Source: CAIWHR01 sp963709525
GTDB lineage: Bacteria; Pseudomonadota; Gammaproteobacteria; Burkholderiales; Casimicrobiaceae
Length of the DNA: 64,000 bases
Assembly: GCA_963709525.1 (NCBI GenBank)
Contig: CAVPXB010000023.1
Location: 62,001-126,000, forward strand
Direction of reading: 5' to 3'
Made by a program: the position numbers and the translations under genes. The notes below the pieces were generated by a model. It was not told where the DNA came from. It did not search any database and saw only the letters and a list, made by a program, of their open reading frames with translations. Shown in pieces: positions 46,405 to 55,066 of the stretch; position 1 is the stretch's first letter, and every line of letters begins with the position of its first letter.

Positions 46405-47880
46405 ATGCGTGTCGTCAGGAAAGCACTGACATTCGACGACGTTTTGCTGATTCCGGCGCACTCGCTCGTCGTTCCCCGCGAAGTCTCCCTCGCCACCCGC
46501 CTCACGCGCTTGATCACGCTCAATATTCCGCTCGTTTCGGCGGCGATGGACACGGTCACCGAATCGCGGCTCGCGATCGCGATCGCACAGGAAGGCGGGC
46601 TCGGCATCGTGCACAAGAACATGACGCCGGCGAAGCAGGCCGCCGAAGTGGCCAAGGTCAAGCGGTTCGAGAGCGGCGTGGTCAAGGATCCGTTGACGAT
46701 TCCGCCGACGATGACGGTGCGCGAGGTCATCGCCCTCAAGCAACAGTACCGTTTCTCCGGACTGCCGGTGGTCGACCGCGGGCGTGTCGTCGGCATCGTC
46801 ACCAATCGCGACCTGCGCTTCGAGACCGAACTCGATCAGCCGGTCTCCAACATCATGACCAAGGGCGAGCGCCTGGTCACGGTACCGGAGGGAACCGACC
46901 TCGAAGCCGCGAAGGCGCTGATGCACAAGCATCGACTCGAGCGCGTGCTGGTCGTCAACGAGCGCCGCGAGCTGCGCGGGCTCATCACCGTCAAGGACAT
47001 CCTCAAGGCGACCGAGCACCCGAATGCGTGCAAGGACGGCCACGGCCGACTGCGCGTCGGTGCCGCCATCAGCGTGGCTGCCGACAACGAAGAGAGGGCC
47101 GAGCTGCTGGTGGCGGCGGGCGTCGACGTGATCGTCGTCGACACCGCACACGGCCATTCGCAAGGCGTGCTCGACCGCGTGACCTGGGTGAAGAAGCGAT
47201 TTCCGCAGGTGCAGGTGGTCGGCGGCAACATTGCCACCGCGGCCGCGGCCAGAGCGCTGGTCGATGCGGGGGCCGATGGCGTCAAGGTCGGGATCGGGCC
47301 CGGCTCGATCTGCACGACACGAATCGTCGCCGGTGTCGGCATGCCGCAGATTTCCGCCATCCAGGGTGCGCTCGAAGGCGCCGAAAAGGCCGGCGTGCCG
47401 GTGATTGCCGACGGCGGGATTCGTTACTCCGGCGACATCGCCAAGGCGGTTGCAGCGGGGGCTTCGACCGTGATGCTGGGAAGTCTTTTCGCCGGCACCG
47501 ACGAGTCGCCGGGCGAGATCGAGCTCTACCAGGGCCGCTCGTACAAGGGGTACCGCGGAATGGGCAGCCTGGGCGCGATGCAGCAGGGCAGCTCCGACCG
47601 CTATTTCCAGGAGCTCGCAAGCGAAGATCCGATCGCCTCCGCCGAGAAGCTGGTTCCGGAAGGCATCGAGGGCCGCGTTCCCTACAAGGGCGGACTCGTC
47701 AACGTAATACACCAGCTGATGGGGGGCCTGCGCGCCGCGATGGGCTACTGCGGCTGCGCGACCATCGACGAATTGCGCACGCGTGCCGAGTTCGTCGAGA
47801 TCACGTCGGCGGGAATCCGGGAATCGCACGTGCACGACGTTCAGATCGTCAAGGAAGCGCCCAATTACCGCGTCGAGTGA
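46405..47880 (+). CDS. guaB: Inosine-5'-monophosphate dehydrogenase
   Basis: GuaB oxidises IMP to XMP, the committing step to GMP. The 491-residue protein starts MRVVRKALTFDDVLLIPA, contains two CBS domains between about residues 95 and 205, the catalytic cysteine in GPGSICTTRIVAGVG, and GYRGMGSLGAM. ATG 46405 follows AGGAG. It is followed after 41 bases by guaA, the usual operon. Confidence 0.97.
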   Translation: MRVVRKALTFDDVLLIPAHSLVVPREVSLATRLTRLITLNIPLVSAAMDTVTESRLAIAIAQEGGLGIVHKNMTPAKQAAEVAKVKRFESGVVKDPLTIPPTMTVREVIALKQQYRFSGLPVVDRGRVVGIVTNRDLRFETELDQPVSNIMTKGERLVTVPEGTDLEAAKALMHKHRLERVLVVNERRELRGLITVKDILKATEHPNACKDGHGRLRVGAAISVAADNEERAELLVAAGVDVIVVDTAHGHSQGVLDRVTWVKKRFPQVQVVGGNIATAAAARALVDAGADGVKVGIGPGSICTTRIVAGVGMPQISAIQGALEGAEKAGVPVIADGGIRYSGDIAKAVAAGASTVMLGSLFAGTDESPGEIELYQGRSYKGYRGMGSLGAMQQGSSDRYFQELASEDPIASAEKLVPEGIEGRVPYKGGLVNVIHQLMGGLRAAMGYCGCATIDELRTRAEFVEITSAGIRESHVHDVQIVKEAPNYRVE

Positions 47881-47921
47881 TTCCGCGCGTTGTCCCCACC
47901 GACTCCGGCTTGCGATCCGCC

Positions 47922-49514
47922 ATGGCTTCGTCCGCGCATTCCCGCATCCTGATCCTTGATTTCGGCTCGCAGGTGACGCAGCTGATCGCGCGCCGCCTGC
48001 GCGAAACCCACGTCTATTGCGAAATCCATCCGTTCGACGTCGGTGACGACTTTGTCCGCAGCTTCGCGCCGAGCGGAATCGTCCTGTCGGGAGGGCCGAA
48101 CAGCGTCACCGACGGGGACACGCCCCGCGCTCCGGCGGCGGTGTGGTCGGCGGGCGTGCCGGTGCTCGGCATCTGTTACGGCATGCAGACGATGGCAGCG
48201 CAACTGGGAGGCGCGGTCGAGTCCGGCAAGGTGCGCGAGTTCGGCTACGCCGAGGTGCGTGCGCGCGGGCATTCGGCGCTCTTCCGCGACATCCAGGATC
48301 GCGGCAATGCCGACGGCCACGGCCTGCTCGACGTGTGGATGAGCCATGGCGACAAGGTCACCGCGCTGCCGCCGGGGTTCAAGGTCGCAGCCAGCAATGA
48401 CGCGTGCCCGATCGCGGCGATGGCCGACGAGGCGCGCCGCTATTACGCGGTGCAGTTCCATCCGGAGGTCACGCACACGCGGCAGGGCGCCGCGATCCTC
48501 GCGCGCTTCGCGCACGAGATCTGCGGCTGCGGCGACGACTGGAACATGGCCGACTACGTGTCCGAGGCGGTCGCCGCGGTGCGCGCCGCGGTCGGCGGCG
48601 AGGAAGTGATCCTCGGCCTGTCCGGCGGCGTCGATTCCTCGGTCGCCGCGGCGCTCATCCACCGCGCGATCGGCGACCGGCTGACCTGCGTGTTCGTCGA
48701 CCACGGGCTGCTGCGGCTGAACGAGGCGGTGCAGGTAATGGACACCTTTGCCCGCAATCTCGGCGTCAAGGTGATCCACGTCGATGCGACCGACGAGATG
48801 TACGCGGCGCTCGCCGGCGTCGCCGATCCCGAGCAGAAGCGCAAGGTCATCGGGCGCCTGTTCGTCGATGTCTTCCAGCGCGAGGCGGCGAAGCTGCCGC
48901 TGGCGACGTGGCTGGCGCAAGGGACGATCTACCCCGACGTCATCGAGTCCGCAGGCGCCAGGACCAAGAAGGCACACACGATCAAGTCCCACCACAACGT
49001 GGGCGGGCTGCCCGACACGCTGCACCTGAAGCTGCTCGAGCCGCTGCGCGAACTCTTCAAGGACGAAGTGCGCGAGCTCGGCCAGGAGCTCGGGCTGCCG
49101 CGCGAGATGGTGTTCCGGCACCCGTTCCCGGGACCGGGGCTCGGCGTGCGGATCCTGGGCTCGGTGACGCGCGAGCACGCGGACCTCCTGCGCCGCGCCG
49201 ACGCGATCTTCATCGACGAGCTGCGGCAGGCCCGCGACGCGGCGGGCCGCAGCTGGTACGACCTGACCGCGCAGGCCTTCGCGGTGTTCCTGCCCGTCCG
49301 CTCGGTCGGCGTGATGGGCGACGGCCGGACGTACGAGCACGTCGTCGCGCTGCGTGCGGTGCAGACCACCGACTTCATGACCGCGCACTGGGCCCCGTTG
49401 CCGCACGACCTGCTCGCCAAGGTCTCGAACCGGATCATCAACGAGGTCCGCGGGATCAACCGCGTGACCTACGACATCTCGAGCAAGCCGCCAGCCACGA
49501 TCGAGTGGGAGTAG
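47922..49514 (+). CDS. guaA: GMP synthase (glutamine-hydrolysing)
   Basis: GuaA aminates XMP to GMP. The 530-residue protein has the class I amidotransferase domain with the catalytic cysteine in LGICYGMQTMA and histidine in AVQFHPEVTHT. The ATP pyrophosphatase signature is GLSGGVDSSVAAALI. The C-terminal dimerisation domain ends SSKPPATIEWE. The 3' end of guaA is a known integration site for genomic islands, and here the core chromosome does end at its stop codon. Confidence 0.98.
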   Translation: MASSAHSRILILDFGSQVTQLIARRLRETHVYCEIHPFDVGDDFVRSFAPSGIVLSGGPNSVTDGDTPRAPAAVWSAGVPVLGICYGMQTMAAQLGGAVESGKVREFGYAEVRARGHSALFRDIQDRGNADGHGLLDVWMSHGDKVTALPPGFKVAASNDACPIAAMADEARRYYAVQFHPEVTHTRQGAAILARFAHEICGCGDDWNMADYVSEAVAAVRAAVGGEEVILGLSGGVDSSVAAALIHRAIGDRLTCVFVDHGLLRLNEAVQVMDTFARNLGVKVIHVDATDEMYAALAGVADPEQKRKVIGRLFVDVFQREAAKLPLATWLAQGTIYPDVIESAGARTKKAHTIKSHHNVGGLPDTLHLKLLEPLRELFKDEVRELGQELGLPREMVFRHPFPGPGLGVRILGSVTREHADLLRRADAIFIDELRQARDAAGRSWYDLTAQAFAVFLPVRSVGVMGDGRTYEHVVALRAVQTTDFMTAHWAPLPHDLLAKVSNRIINEVRGINRVTYDISSKPPATIEWE

Positions 49515-49517
49515 CTT

Positions 49518-49547
49518 TCGAGATCTATCGAGGTCTATCGAGAGCTA
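49518..49547 (+). repeat. Three tandem 10-bp units directly after guaA
   Basis: TCGAGATCTA, TCGAGGTCTA and TCGAGAGCTA follow each other from the fourth base after the guaA stop. The same unit recurs at 49604-49616 and around 59865-59885, at the beginnings of the two long direct repeats. It may be an old attachment core; no function is proven. Confidence 0.6.
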
Positions 49548-49603
49548 TCGAAAAGCGGCCCCAGCGCGTTGATCCGATTGGCAAATGCCCACCGCGACGT
49601 CTG

Positions 49604-49922
49604 TCGAGATCTATCGCCGGGATGCCCTTCAGTCTGACGGCAAATCTGACGGCAAAAGTGTCGCGCTGAGTTTCCGGAGGAAGTTTACCGTCAGGTCGAT
49701 TTCCGAGTTGACGGCAAGTCTTGAGTGCGAAGTCCAGCATCCATGCGGGTTTCCGGGCGATCGACAGGTTGAGTTGGGCTGACGGTAAGTTCCCGCCACT
49801 CCCAGGCGATATGAAGCACCGGCGGGTCGCGCCACTCGACTCTGCGCCGAGCATGGGCACGGAAGGGCAGGGGACGAGACAACCGCCGCTCGTTGATCTA
49901 TGGGACTACATCATCAACGGCA
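49604..49922 (+). repeat. Long direct repeat, copy 1
   Basis: About 320 bases are repeated in the same orientation at about 59868-60190. One run of 64 bases (49733-49796 and 60004-60067) is identical; other parts differ by substitutions. It contains five TGACGGYAA boxes: plus at 49635, 49647, 49709 and 49780, inverted at 49685. The spacings are the same as in copy 2. No coding frame is convincing. It lies between guaA and the RIT element. Confidence 0.85.
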
Positions 49923-50019
49923 GCCCCTCCTCGACAGATGCCGGGCGGCTTCACTTGAACGTCGGCAGTGCGTGGATCAGCGGTGGGTGATGCTTCCTAC
50001 TTGTGAACCGGCAAACGGC

Positions 50020-50052
50020 CATCATGGAAACATGCTTTTTATGGAAAGTGCC
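50020..50052 (+). repeat. RIT terminal inverted repeat, left
   Basis: The sequence begins CATCATGGAAACATGC and ends TTTATGGAAAGTGCC. Read inward, the right end is the same except at positions 12 (C/G) and 30 (T/C). It contains ATGGAAA twice, a core shared with the palindrome at 56083. Confidence 0.85.
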
Positions 50053-50105
50053 TCCGTGCGAGCGCACGCCACTACTTGGAAAGCTGGCAGCGGCGGCGCC
50101 CTCGA

Positions 50106-50120
50106 GCTTTGCATAAAAAT
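50106..50120 (+). repeat. RIT inner inverted repeat, left
   Basis: GCTTTGCATAAAAAT abuts the ritC stop codon. The right partner reads GCTTTACATAAAAAT inward (53401-53387). It is itself similar to the reverse complement of part of the outer repeat (CTTTCCATAAAAAGC), so each end resembles a spread palindrome. Confidence 0.7.
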
Positions 50121-51136
50121 CACAGTGTCGTGAGGAAATGCAGCAGCGAGTCTGGAGGCCGGTAGCGGACGGTCTTCGCTTTGGGGTCCTGCAGCTTGGC
50201 CAGGGTGCGCTGTTTCATCGCGAGGTCGAGCTCGACGTACATGTGGGTCGTTGTCGGACGCTCATGGCCGAGCCAAAGTGCAATATTCTCGATGTCGATG
50301 CCCGACTGCAGCATATGCATGGCCGTCGTGTGTCGGATGCTGTGAGGCGAAATTCGCCGCTTCGCCAGGTCAGGATGGACGCTTGCTGCTGACTGCACTG
50401 CCAGCCTGAGCCGTTGCGCCACATTGACCCGGGTCATCACTTGGCCATCGCGATTGGGAAGCAGCGGCGAGGTGGACGTCAGATGCGGATTGAGCCGCAA
50501 CCACGCCCGAATCTCTCGGACCGTGGAGGGCCACAGCGAGACTGCGCGTTGCTTGCGTCCCTTGCCGCGAAGATGCACGTAAGCCACGCCATCGAGCATC
50601 AAGTCGCCGACGCGCAGATCGATGATTTCGGACACGCGTGCGCCGGTGTTATAGAGCATGCCCAGCAGCAGATGGTCACGCTGACTGGTCCAGGTGGCCC
50701 CCGGTGTACCGATCACTGCCAGCATTTCCGTGCGGGTCATAAAGCCCAGCATCGTGCGTTCGAAGCGCTTCATCGGCACGCCGAGCGCACATTCGACGAT
50801 GTGCAGCGACGATACGTCGCGACGGCTGGCGAATTTCAGGAAGGCCCGCAGCGCCGCCAGTCGGTTATTGCGGGTGTGCACGCTGTTATGCCGTTCCTTC
50901 TCCAAATGATCCAGGAAGGCCAGAATCAAATCCGGGGTGATATCGGCGAGGCTGAGCGAGCACGGCAGCTTGCGCAGGTGCTTCTGCGCGAAGGCCAGGA
51001 ACAGCACAAAGGCATCCCGATACGTTGCCACCGTGCGGGGGCTCATCGCCCGCTGCTCGACCAGGTGCTGGGTGAAGAACGCCTGCACGAGCGCGGCGAA
51101 CGAGGGAGCCGGTGCCGAAGCAGGTGGGCTATTCAT
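50120..51136 (-). CDS. RIT tyrosine recombinase, third gene (RitC)
   Basis: This is the third recombinase of the trio, a phage-integrase-family enzyme of 338 residues. An N-terminal SAM-like domain (SFAALVQAFFTQHLVEQRAMSPRTVATYRD) precedes the catalytic part. Catalytic motifs are GARVSEIIDL (Arg), RGKGRKQR (Lys), SPHSIRHTTAMH (His-x-x-Arg), LWLGHERPTT (His) and HMYVELD (Tyr). ATG 51136 would normally overlap the ritB stop (ATGAATAG). Because of a one-base loss in ritB, the two genes read as one open frame here. Confidence 0.88.
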   Translation of the reverse strand: MNSPPASAPAPSFAALVQAFFTQHLVEQRAMSPRTVATYRDAFVLFLAFAQKHLRKLPCSLSLADITPDLILAFLDHLEKERHNSVHTRNNRLAALRAFLKFASRRDVSSLHIVECALGVPMKRFERTMLGFMTRTEMLAVIGTPGATWTSQRDHLLLGMLYNTGARVSEIIDLRVGDLMLDGVAYVHLRGKGRKQRAVSLWPSTVREIRAWLRLNPHLTSTSPLLPNRDGQVMTRVNVAQRLRLAVQSAASVHPDLAKRRISPHSIRHTTAMHMLQSGIDIENIALWLGHERPTTTHMYVELDLAMKQRTLAKLQDPKAKTVRYRPPDSLLHFLTTL

Positions 51137-52099
51137 GCTCCACCTCCTGGCGCACGTAGCGCTCGAACTTGCGGCGCAGAGTGCCATGAGCTCCGGCACG
51201 CCGGTGAGATACCAGTAGGTATTGGAGATCTTGGCGTGGCCCAGATAGGTGGATAAGGCCAGCATCGCGCGGTCGATGTCGACGCCCTGCTCCTGCCAGA
51301 GGATCACCCGGGTCACGGCGAAGCTGTGCCGGAGATCGTGGATGCGCGGCCCGTCATGGGCGCCGCGATTGATCCAGCCCAGGCGGCGGCGCAGCTCGTC
51401 GAACACCCGGTGTACCTGGCGCTCGCTCAGCGGCTTGCCGAGCAGTCTGCCGCGAGTGCTCACAAAGAACGGCATCTTCGCTGCAACGGGGACGAAACGA
51501 TGGCGCAGGTCTCGATAGCGCGCCAGGGCCTCGACCGTGCTCGGATGCAGCGGCAGCTCGCGCGATTTCGCGAATTTGGTGCGCCGCACGGTGAGCAGGC
51601 CCAGCGTCAGGTCCACATCCGAGTCGAGAAGGTGGAGGGCCTCCGATACGCGAAGGCCGGTGGCGGCGATCAGGCCGAACAGCGCTTCATACGTGGCCGG
51701 CCGCAAGCCGCCGCGTGGCGCTAGGCCGCGAGCGGCGGCGAGCAGGGCGACGATCTCCTGAGGAGCGTAGATGTGCGGCGTCAGCCGCCCCGGGATGGCG
51801 CCGAAGATTGCTTCATCGGGCACTTCGGTGCGCGGCTCAAACTGCTGCAGGTAGCGTGCGAACGGGCGCAGCAGCTTGAGCCGGCGCGCCCAGGTCGTCG
51901 GGGTCTTGCGCTGCCACTTATCGCGCCGGGCCCAGTCGGCCATCAGCTCCACGGTCAGCGGCCCTTGCCAGCGCAGGCGGTCGACGTAGCGGGCGAAGCT
52001 CTTCAAAGTCAGGTCTTGCTTTCTTAGCGCAAACCCCAGCTGGCGGCGCTCCTGCAGGAAATCCTCGACGCGGGACAGGATCGGCACCGGCGCGCTCAT
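51129..52099 (-). CDS. RIT tyrosine recombinase, second gene (RitB), frameshifted near its end
   Basis: This is the second recombinase, about 323 residues if repaired. Catalytic motifs are intact: GLRVSEALHL, RRTKFAKSRELP, RIHDLRHSFAV, YLGHAKISNTYWYLTG. Just after GVPELMAL, near 51171-51180, the frame lacks one base. Restoring a C (GCCCGCAAG) gives RKFERYVRQEVEHE and a TAG stop at 51129 overlapping the ritC start. As written, the frame runs on through ritC to 50120 (659 codons). ATG 52099 overlaps the ritA stop (ATGA). Confidence 0.82.
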
Positions 52100-53346
52100 G
52101 ACACGCTCCCGGGCCAGGGCAACGCCACTGCGCTCAGATTGCGATGGTCGAGCTTGGCGTAGATCAACGAGGTATTGAGCGAGCGGTGGCGCAGGACATC
52201 GGCGACTTCCTTGAGCGAGCTGCCGCGCTCCAGCAGCTGGCGGACAAAGGTGTGGCGCAGGGCGTGGACGCGGCCATGGGCGATCCCGATGCGATGGTAG
52301 GCATCGCGCACGATCCGATGTACGGCGTAGGCGCTGATGGGCACGTCCCGCGGCGCGACATGGCGCACAAACACGGACCGGTTGGCACTCGTCGGACGCT
52401 CGAAACGCAGGTAATCGGCGATGGCGCGGCCGGTGGCCGGTGGCAGCGGCAGGATGTCCTCGCGGCGCGATTTGGTACGGCGCAGCGTCACGGTCCCGGC
52501 ATGCCAGTCGATGTCGTCGAGACTGAGCTTGGCGATTTCGCCGACGCGCAAACCCAGATCCAGCGCGCAGCGCACCATGGCATAGCCGCGCCGGTACGAT
52601 GGCACCTGCGGCGTGAATGAAGCCAGCAGGCGGTCGACCTCGGTGCGGGTGAGCGAGCGCGGCAACGATGCAAGGCTCCACTGTGCCGGTGTCGCGATGA
52701 CCCCGGTCAGCGTATGCACCGGATCACCGCAGGTGGCCCGGAAGCGGAAATAGGCACGCAGCGCCGAGGCCCGTGCCCGGGCATTGGCAACACTGGGGCG
52801 CTTGCTCTGGGAAGCGATAAAGCGCCGAACGTCGGCTGGCTGCAGTGCCGAGATGACGATCGGCTGATCGCCGAAGCAAGACTGCAAGAAACGCCGGGCG
52901 ATCCCAATTCGAACACGGCGCGTGCCCTCGCAGAGCCCTCGCGCACATCGCATGTGCTCATCGAAGCGGCACAACTCTTCCTCGACGGGGTCTGTCTTCG
53001 TCACGGGCGCTGGAACAACACCCTGATCCCGCAGAACCCGCAATAGCAGGTGGCAGCCGGCACTGAGATCGCGACGGTTGCGATGTGCCGGCGGCGGACA
53101 GTCGCAGCGTGGCAGGTGGCGATCAAGGAACCGCTGAATCGCCGCCTCGTCGAGGCGCTCGACTGTAAGCCGGGACCGACTCATCCAGCGCGCGAAATGC
53201 GCGATGGAGTCGACGTGATCCGCAGCGGTGCGGCACGAGTAACCATCTCGCACCAAGCGCTCGACGAACGTCTCAATATGCGGGGCAAGCTCGCTGGCAG
53301 CAAACCAGCCTCTGAGGCTGGGTGATACGAGGAACGAAGCATTCAT
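52096..53346 (-). CDS. RIT tyrosine recombinase, first gene (RitA)
   Basis: This is the first recombinase of the trio, 416 residues. A long N-terminal region with cysteines (DRHLPRCDCPPPAHRNRRDL) precedes the core-binding and catalytic domains. Catalytic motifs are GLRVGEIAKL, RRTKSRREDILP, RVHALRHTFVRQ, DVLRHRSLNTS and LIYAKLD. ATG 53346 follows AGGAGG. It lies 41 bases inside the inner inverted repeat, so transcription begins within the element end. Confidence 0.88.
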   Translation of the reverse strand: MNASFLVSPSLRGWFAASELAPHIETFVERLVRDGYSCRTAADHVDSIAHFARWMSRSRLTVERLDEAAIQRFLDRHLPRCDCPPPAHRNRRDLSAGCHLLLRVLRDQGVVPAPVTKTDPVEEELCRFDEHMRCARGLCEGTRRVRIGIARRFLQSCFGDQPIVISALQPADVRRFIASQSKRPSVANARARASALRAYFRFRATCGDPVHTLTGVIATPAQWSLASLPRSLTRTEVDRLLASFTPQVPSYRRGYAMVRCALDLGLRVGEIAKLSLDDIDWHAGTVTLRRTKSRREDILPLPPATGRAIADYLRFERPTSANRSVFVRHVAPRDVPISAYAVHRIVRDAYHRIGIAHGRVHALRHTFVRQLLERGSSLKEVADVLRHRSLNTSLIYAKLDHRNLSAVALPWPGSVS

Positions 53347-53386
53347 GGCGGCCCTCCTGGAGTGGGTGGACCCTCCAGAGAACCGC

Positions 53387-53401
53387 ATTTTTATGTAAAG
53401 C
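53387..53401 (-). repeat. RIT inner inverted repeat, right
   Basis: Read on the minus strand it is GCTTTACATAAAAAT, matching the left inner repeat at 14 of 15 bases. It lies just upstream of ritA and may overlap its promoter. Confidence 0.7.
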
Positions 53402-53455
53402 GCACCCCATACCGATGCCACGCAAACGCAACCCGTAACGTCGAAGCTACATCAC

Positions 53456-53488
53456 GGCGCTTTCCATAAAAAGCATCTTTCCATGATG
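53456..53488 (-). repeat. RIT terminal inverted repeat, right
   Basis: Read on the minus strand it begins CATCATGGAAAGATGC and ends TTTATGGAAAGCGCC, matching the left end at 31 of 33 bases. Beyond it the sequence has no similarity to the left flank that I can see. Confidence 0.85.
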
Positions 53489-53854
53489 CAGAGAGTCTTT
53501 TGCCCGGCGGACGCGGCGCGCTGCTGGCGGCCAACGTGACGATGCAGCCCGCGTCTGGTGGGCAAAAGATCCCGTTGGACTGAACCGCTGCGCAGGTGGT
53601 GGCGCGCTATGGGTATTGAATTTGTCGGGCTGAGCAGGACTGGCCGCAGCCCAAGCCAAAGTTGACGACGGCGGCTGCGATTTGCCGGCGCGGCGATCGC
53701 GCAGGCAACTGGATCTGCACATGCCGACCCCCAAGGCTGGCGTGGAGTATGCCGGCAGAGTGCACTCGCGGACCGCAAACGGGATTGGACGTGAGCATCC
53801 TCTGGGCGCCGCCAAGTGCGTCGCGCCGAATCCGTGCAGTGCGATTTTGGATGT
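53489..53854. other. Non-coding stretch between RIT element and IS91-type transposase
   Basis: This stretch of 366 bases has no convincing gene. It contains a distant inverted repeat CTTTTGCCC (about 53497) / GGGCAAAAG (about 53562). As the region lies downstream of the transposase stop, it may hold the replication-origin end of the IS91-type element, but I cannot place the terminus. Confidence 0.5.
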
Positions 53855-55057
53855 TCATGAAGTCGGCGGTGGCGGCCCTCGCGCCAGTCGATTCGGCAGC
53901 AAGGTCTCGATGCAGATCATATGTCCTCGATTGCACTGCGGGCAGTCCCACAGCGACACGCCGGTGAGTCGTTCGTAGCGATCGCGATAGTCCTCGGCTT
54001 CCTCGGTGGCCGGCCTGACCGGCGCCGGTGAGTCCAGCAGCTGCCGACACCGTTGCAGCTTGACCTCGCGAGTGCAGTTGGCCAGCAGCCCGTAGTGTCG
54101 GATCCGCTGCAAGCCTGGGGGCAGCACATGCAGCAAGAAGCGGCGCACGAACTCGTCCGCCTGCAATGTCATCACTTTCTGGGCCGAGTCGTGGCGGTAG
54201 TCCTTCCAACGAAACGACACTTTGCCATCGACAAGGTCGATCAGCCGGCTGTTGGCGATGGCCACCCGGTGGGTGTAGCGACCCAGGTACTCGAGGACCC
54301 GCTGCGGGCCCCCGAGTGGCGGCTTGGCGTAGACCACCCATTCGGCTCTGGCGGCCGGAGCAAGATGCTTGGCGAATGTCCCGGGGTCTTGCAGCCCGGC
54401 CATGGCGTTGAAGAACTTCAGCGCGCCCGCCTCGAAGGCCTCGCGCAGCAGCGCCATGAACAGCCGCCGGAACAGTCGCGACAGCACCCGCACCGGCAGA
54501 AGGAATCCCGGCCGGCAGGAGATCCAGCGCTGACCATCGGGCGAGATGCCCCCGCCCGGTACCACGCAGTGCAGGTGCGGGTGGTGCAGCAGGTTCTGAC
54601 CCCAGGTGTGCAGGATCGCGATGAAGCCGATCTCGGCCCCCAGATGCTTGGGGTCGGCGGCGATCGTGCGCAAGGTCTCGGCGGTGGCACGGAACAGGAT
54701 GTTGTAGACCACCGCCTTGTTCTGGTAGGCGATCACCGCGATCTCCTGCGGCACGGTGAAGACGACGTGGAAGTATTCCACCGGCAGCAACTCGGCTTGG
54801 CGATCTTCGAGCCACTGAGCGCGGGTCAGCGACTGGCACTTCGGGCAATGCCTGTCGCGGCAGCTGTTGAAGGCCACGCGCTGGTGGCCGCAGGCATCGC
54901 ACTGTTCGACGTGGCCGCCGAGCGCGGCCGTACGACAGATCTCGATGGCGCTCATGACACGACGCTGCCCACGGCTGAGCGAGTCAGCGTGATCCCGGCG
55001 GTAGGCAGGGCCGATCTGGCGGAAGATGTCCGCCACCTCCAGCCCGGTAGGGCGCAA
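53855..55057 (-). CDS. IS91 family HUH transposase
   Basis: This is a rolling-circle transposase of 400 residues. Visible features are the zinc-binding motif (CDACGHQRVAFNSCRDRHCPKC), the HUH motif in HHPHLHCVVPGGG and the two-tyrosine motif in EYLGRYTHRVAI, where the tyrosines are four residues apart. A C-terminal segment has a CPQC pair. The start is TTG at 55057 behind GAGGG, 10 bases after the recombinase stop; GTG a few codons in is possible. All expected catalytic residues are present. Confidence 0.93.
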   Translation of the reverse strand: MRPTGLEVADIFRQIGPAYRRDHADSLSRGQRRVMSAIEICRTAALGGHVEQCDACGHQRVAFNSCRDRHCPKCQSLTRAQWLEDRQAELLPVEYFHVVFTVPQEIAVIAYQNKAVVYNILFRATAETLRTIAADPKHLGAEIGFIAILHTWGQNLLHHPHLHCVVPGGGISPDGQRWISCRPGFLLPVRVLSRLFRRLFMALLREAFEAGALKFFNAMAGLQDPGTFAKHLAPAARAEWVVYAKPPLGGPQRVLEYLGRYTHRVAIANSRLIDLVDGKVSFRWKDYRHDSAQKVMTLQADEFVRRFLLHVLPPGLQRIRHYGLLANCTREVKLQRCRQLLDSPAPVRPATEEAEDYRDRYERLTGVSLWDCPQCNRGHMICIETLLPNRLARGPPPPTS

Positions 55058-55066
55058 CGCGCGCCC

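Larger units (their letters stand above)
50020..53488 (-). mobile_element. RIT element (recombinase in trio)
   Basis: Three adjacent, overlapping tyrosine recombinase genes on one strand define a RIT element. It is bounded by an inverted repeat of 33 bases (50020-50052 and 53456-53488) that matches at 31 of 33 positions. A second, inner inverted pair of 15 bases (50106-50120 and 53387-53401) matches at 14 of 15. Total size is 3469 bases. No target duplication is obvious. All three recombinases keep their catalytic motifs, but ritB carries a frame change. Confidence 0.85.

Noticed and set aside
49518..49616. CRISPR-like array after guaA
   Set aside because: The units are 10 bases, tandem without spacers, and degrade after three copies; no cas genes are in the window.
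53607..54902. Second minus-strand open frame of 431 codons over the IS91-type transposase
   Set aside because: It is an out-of-phase reading of the transposase gene; the HUH and two-tyrosine motifs are all in the other frame.
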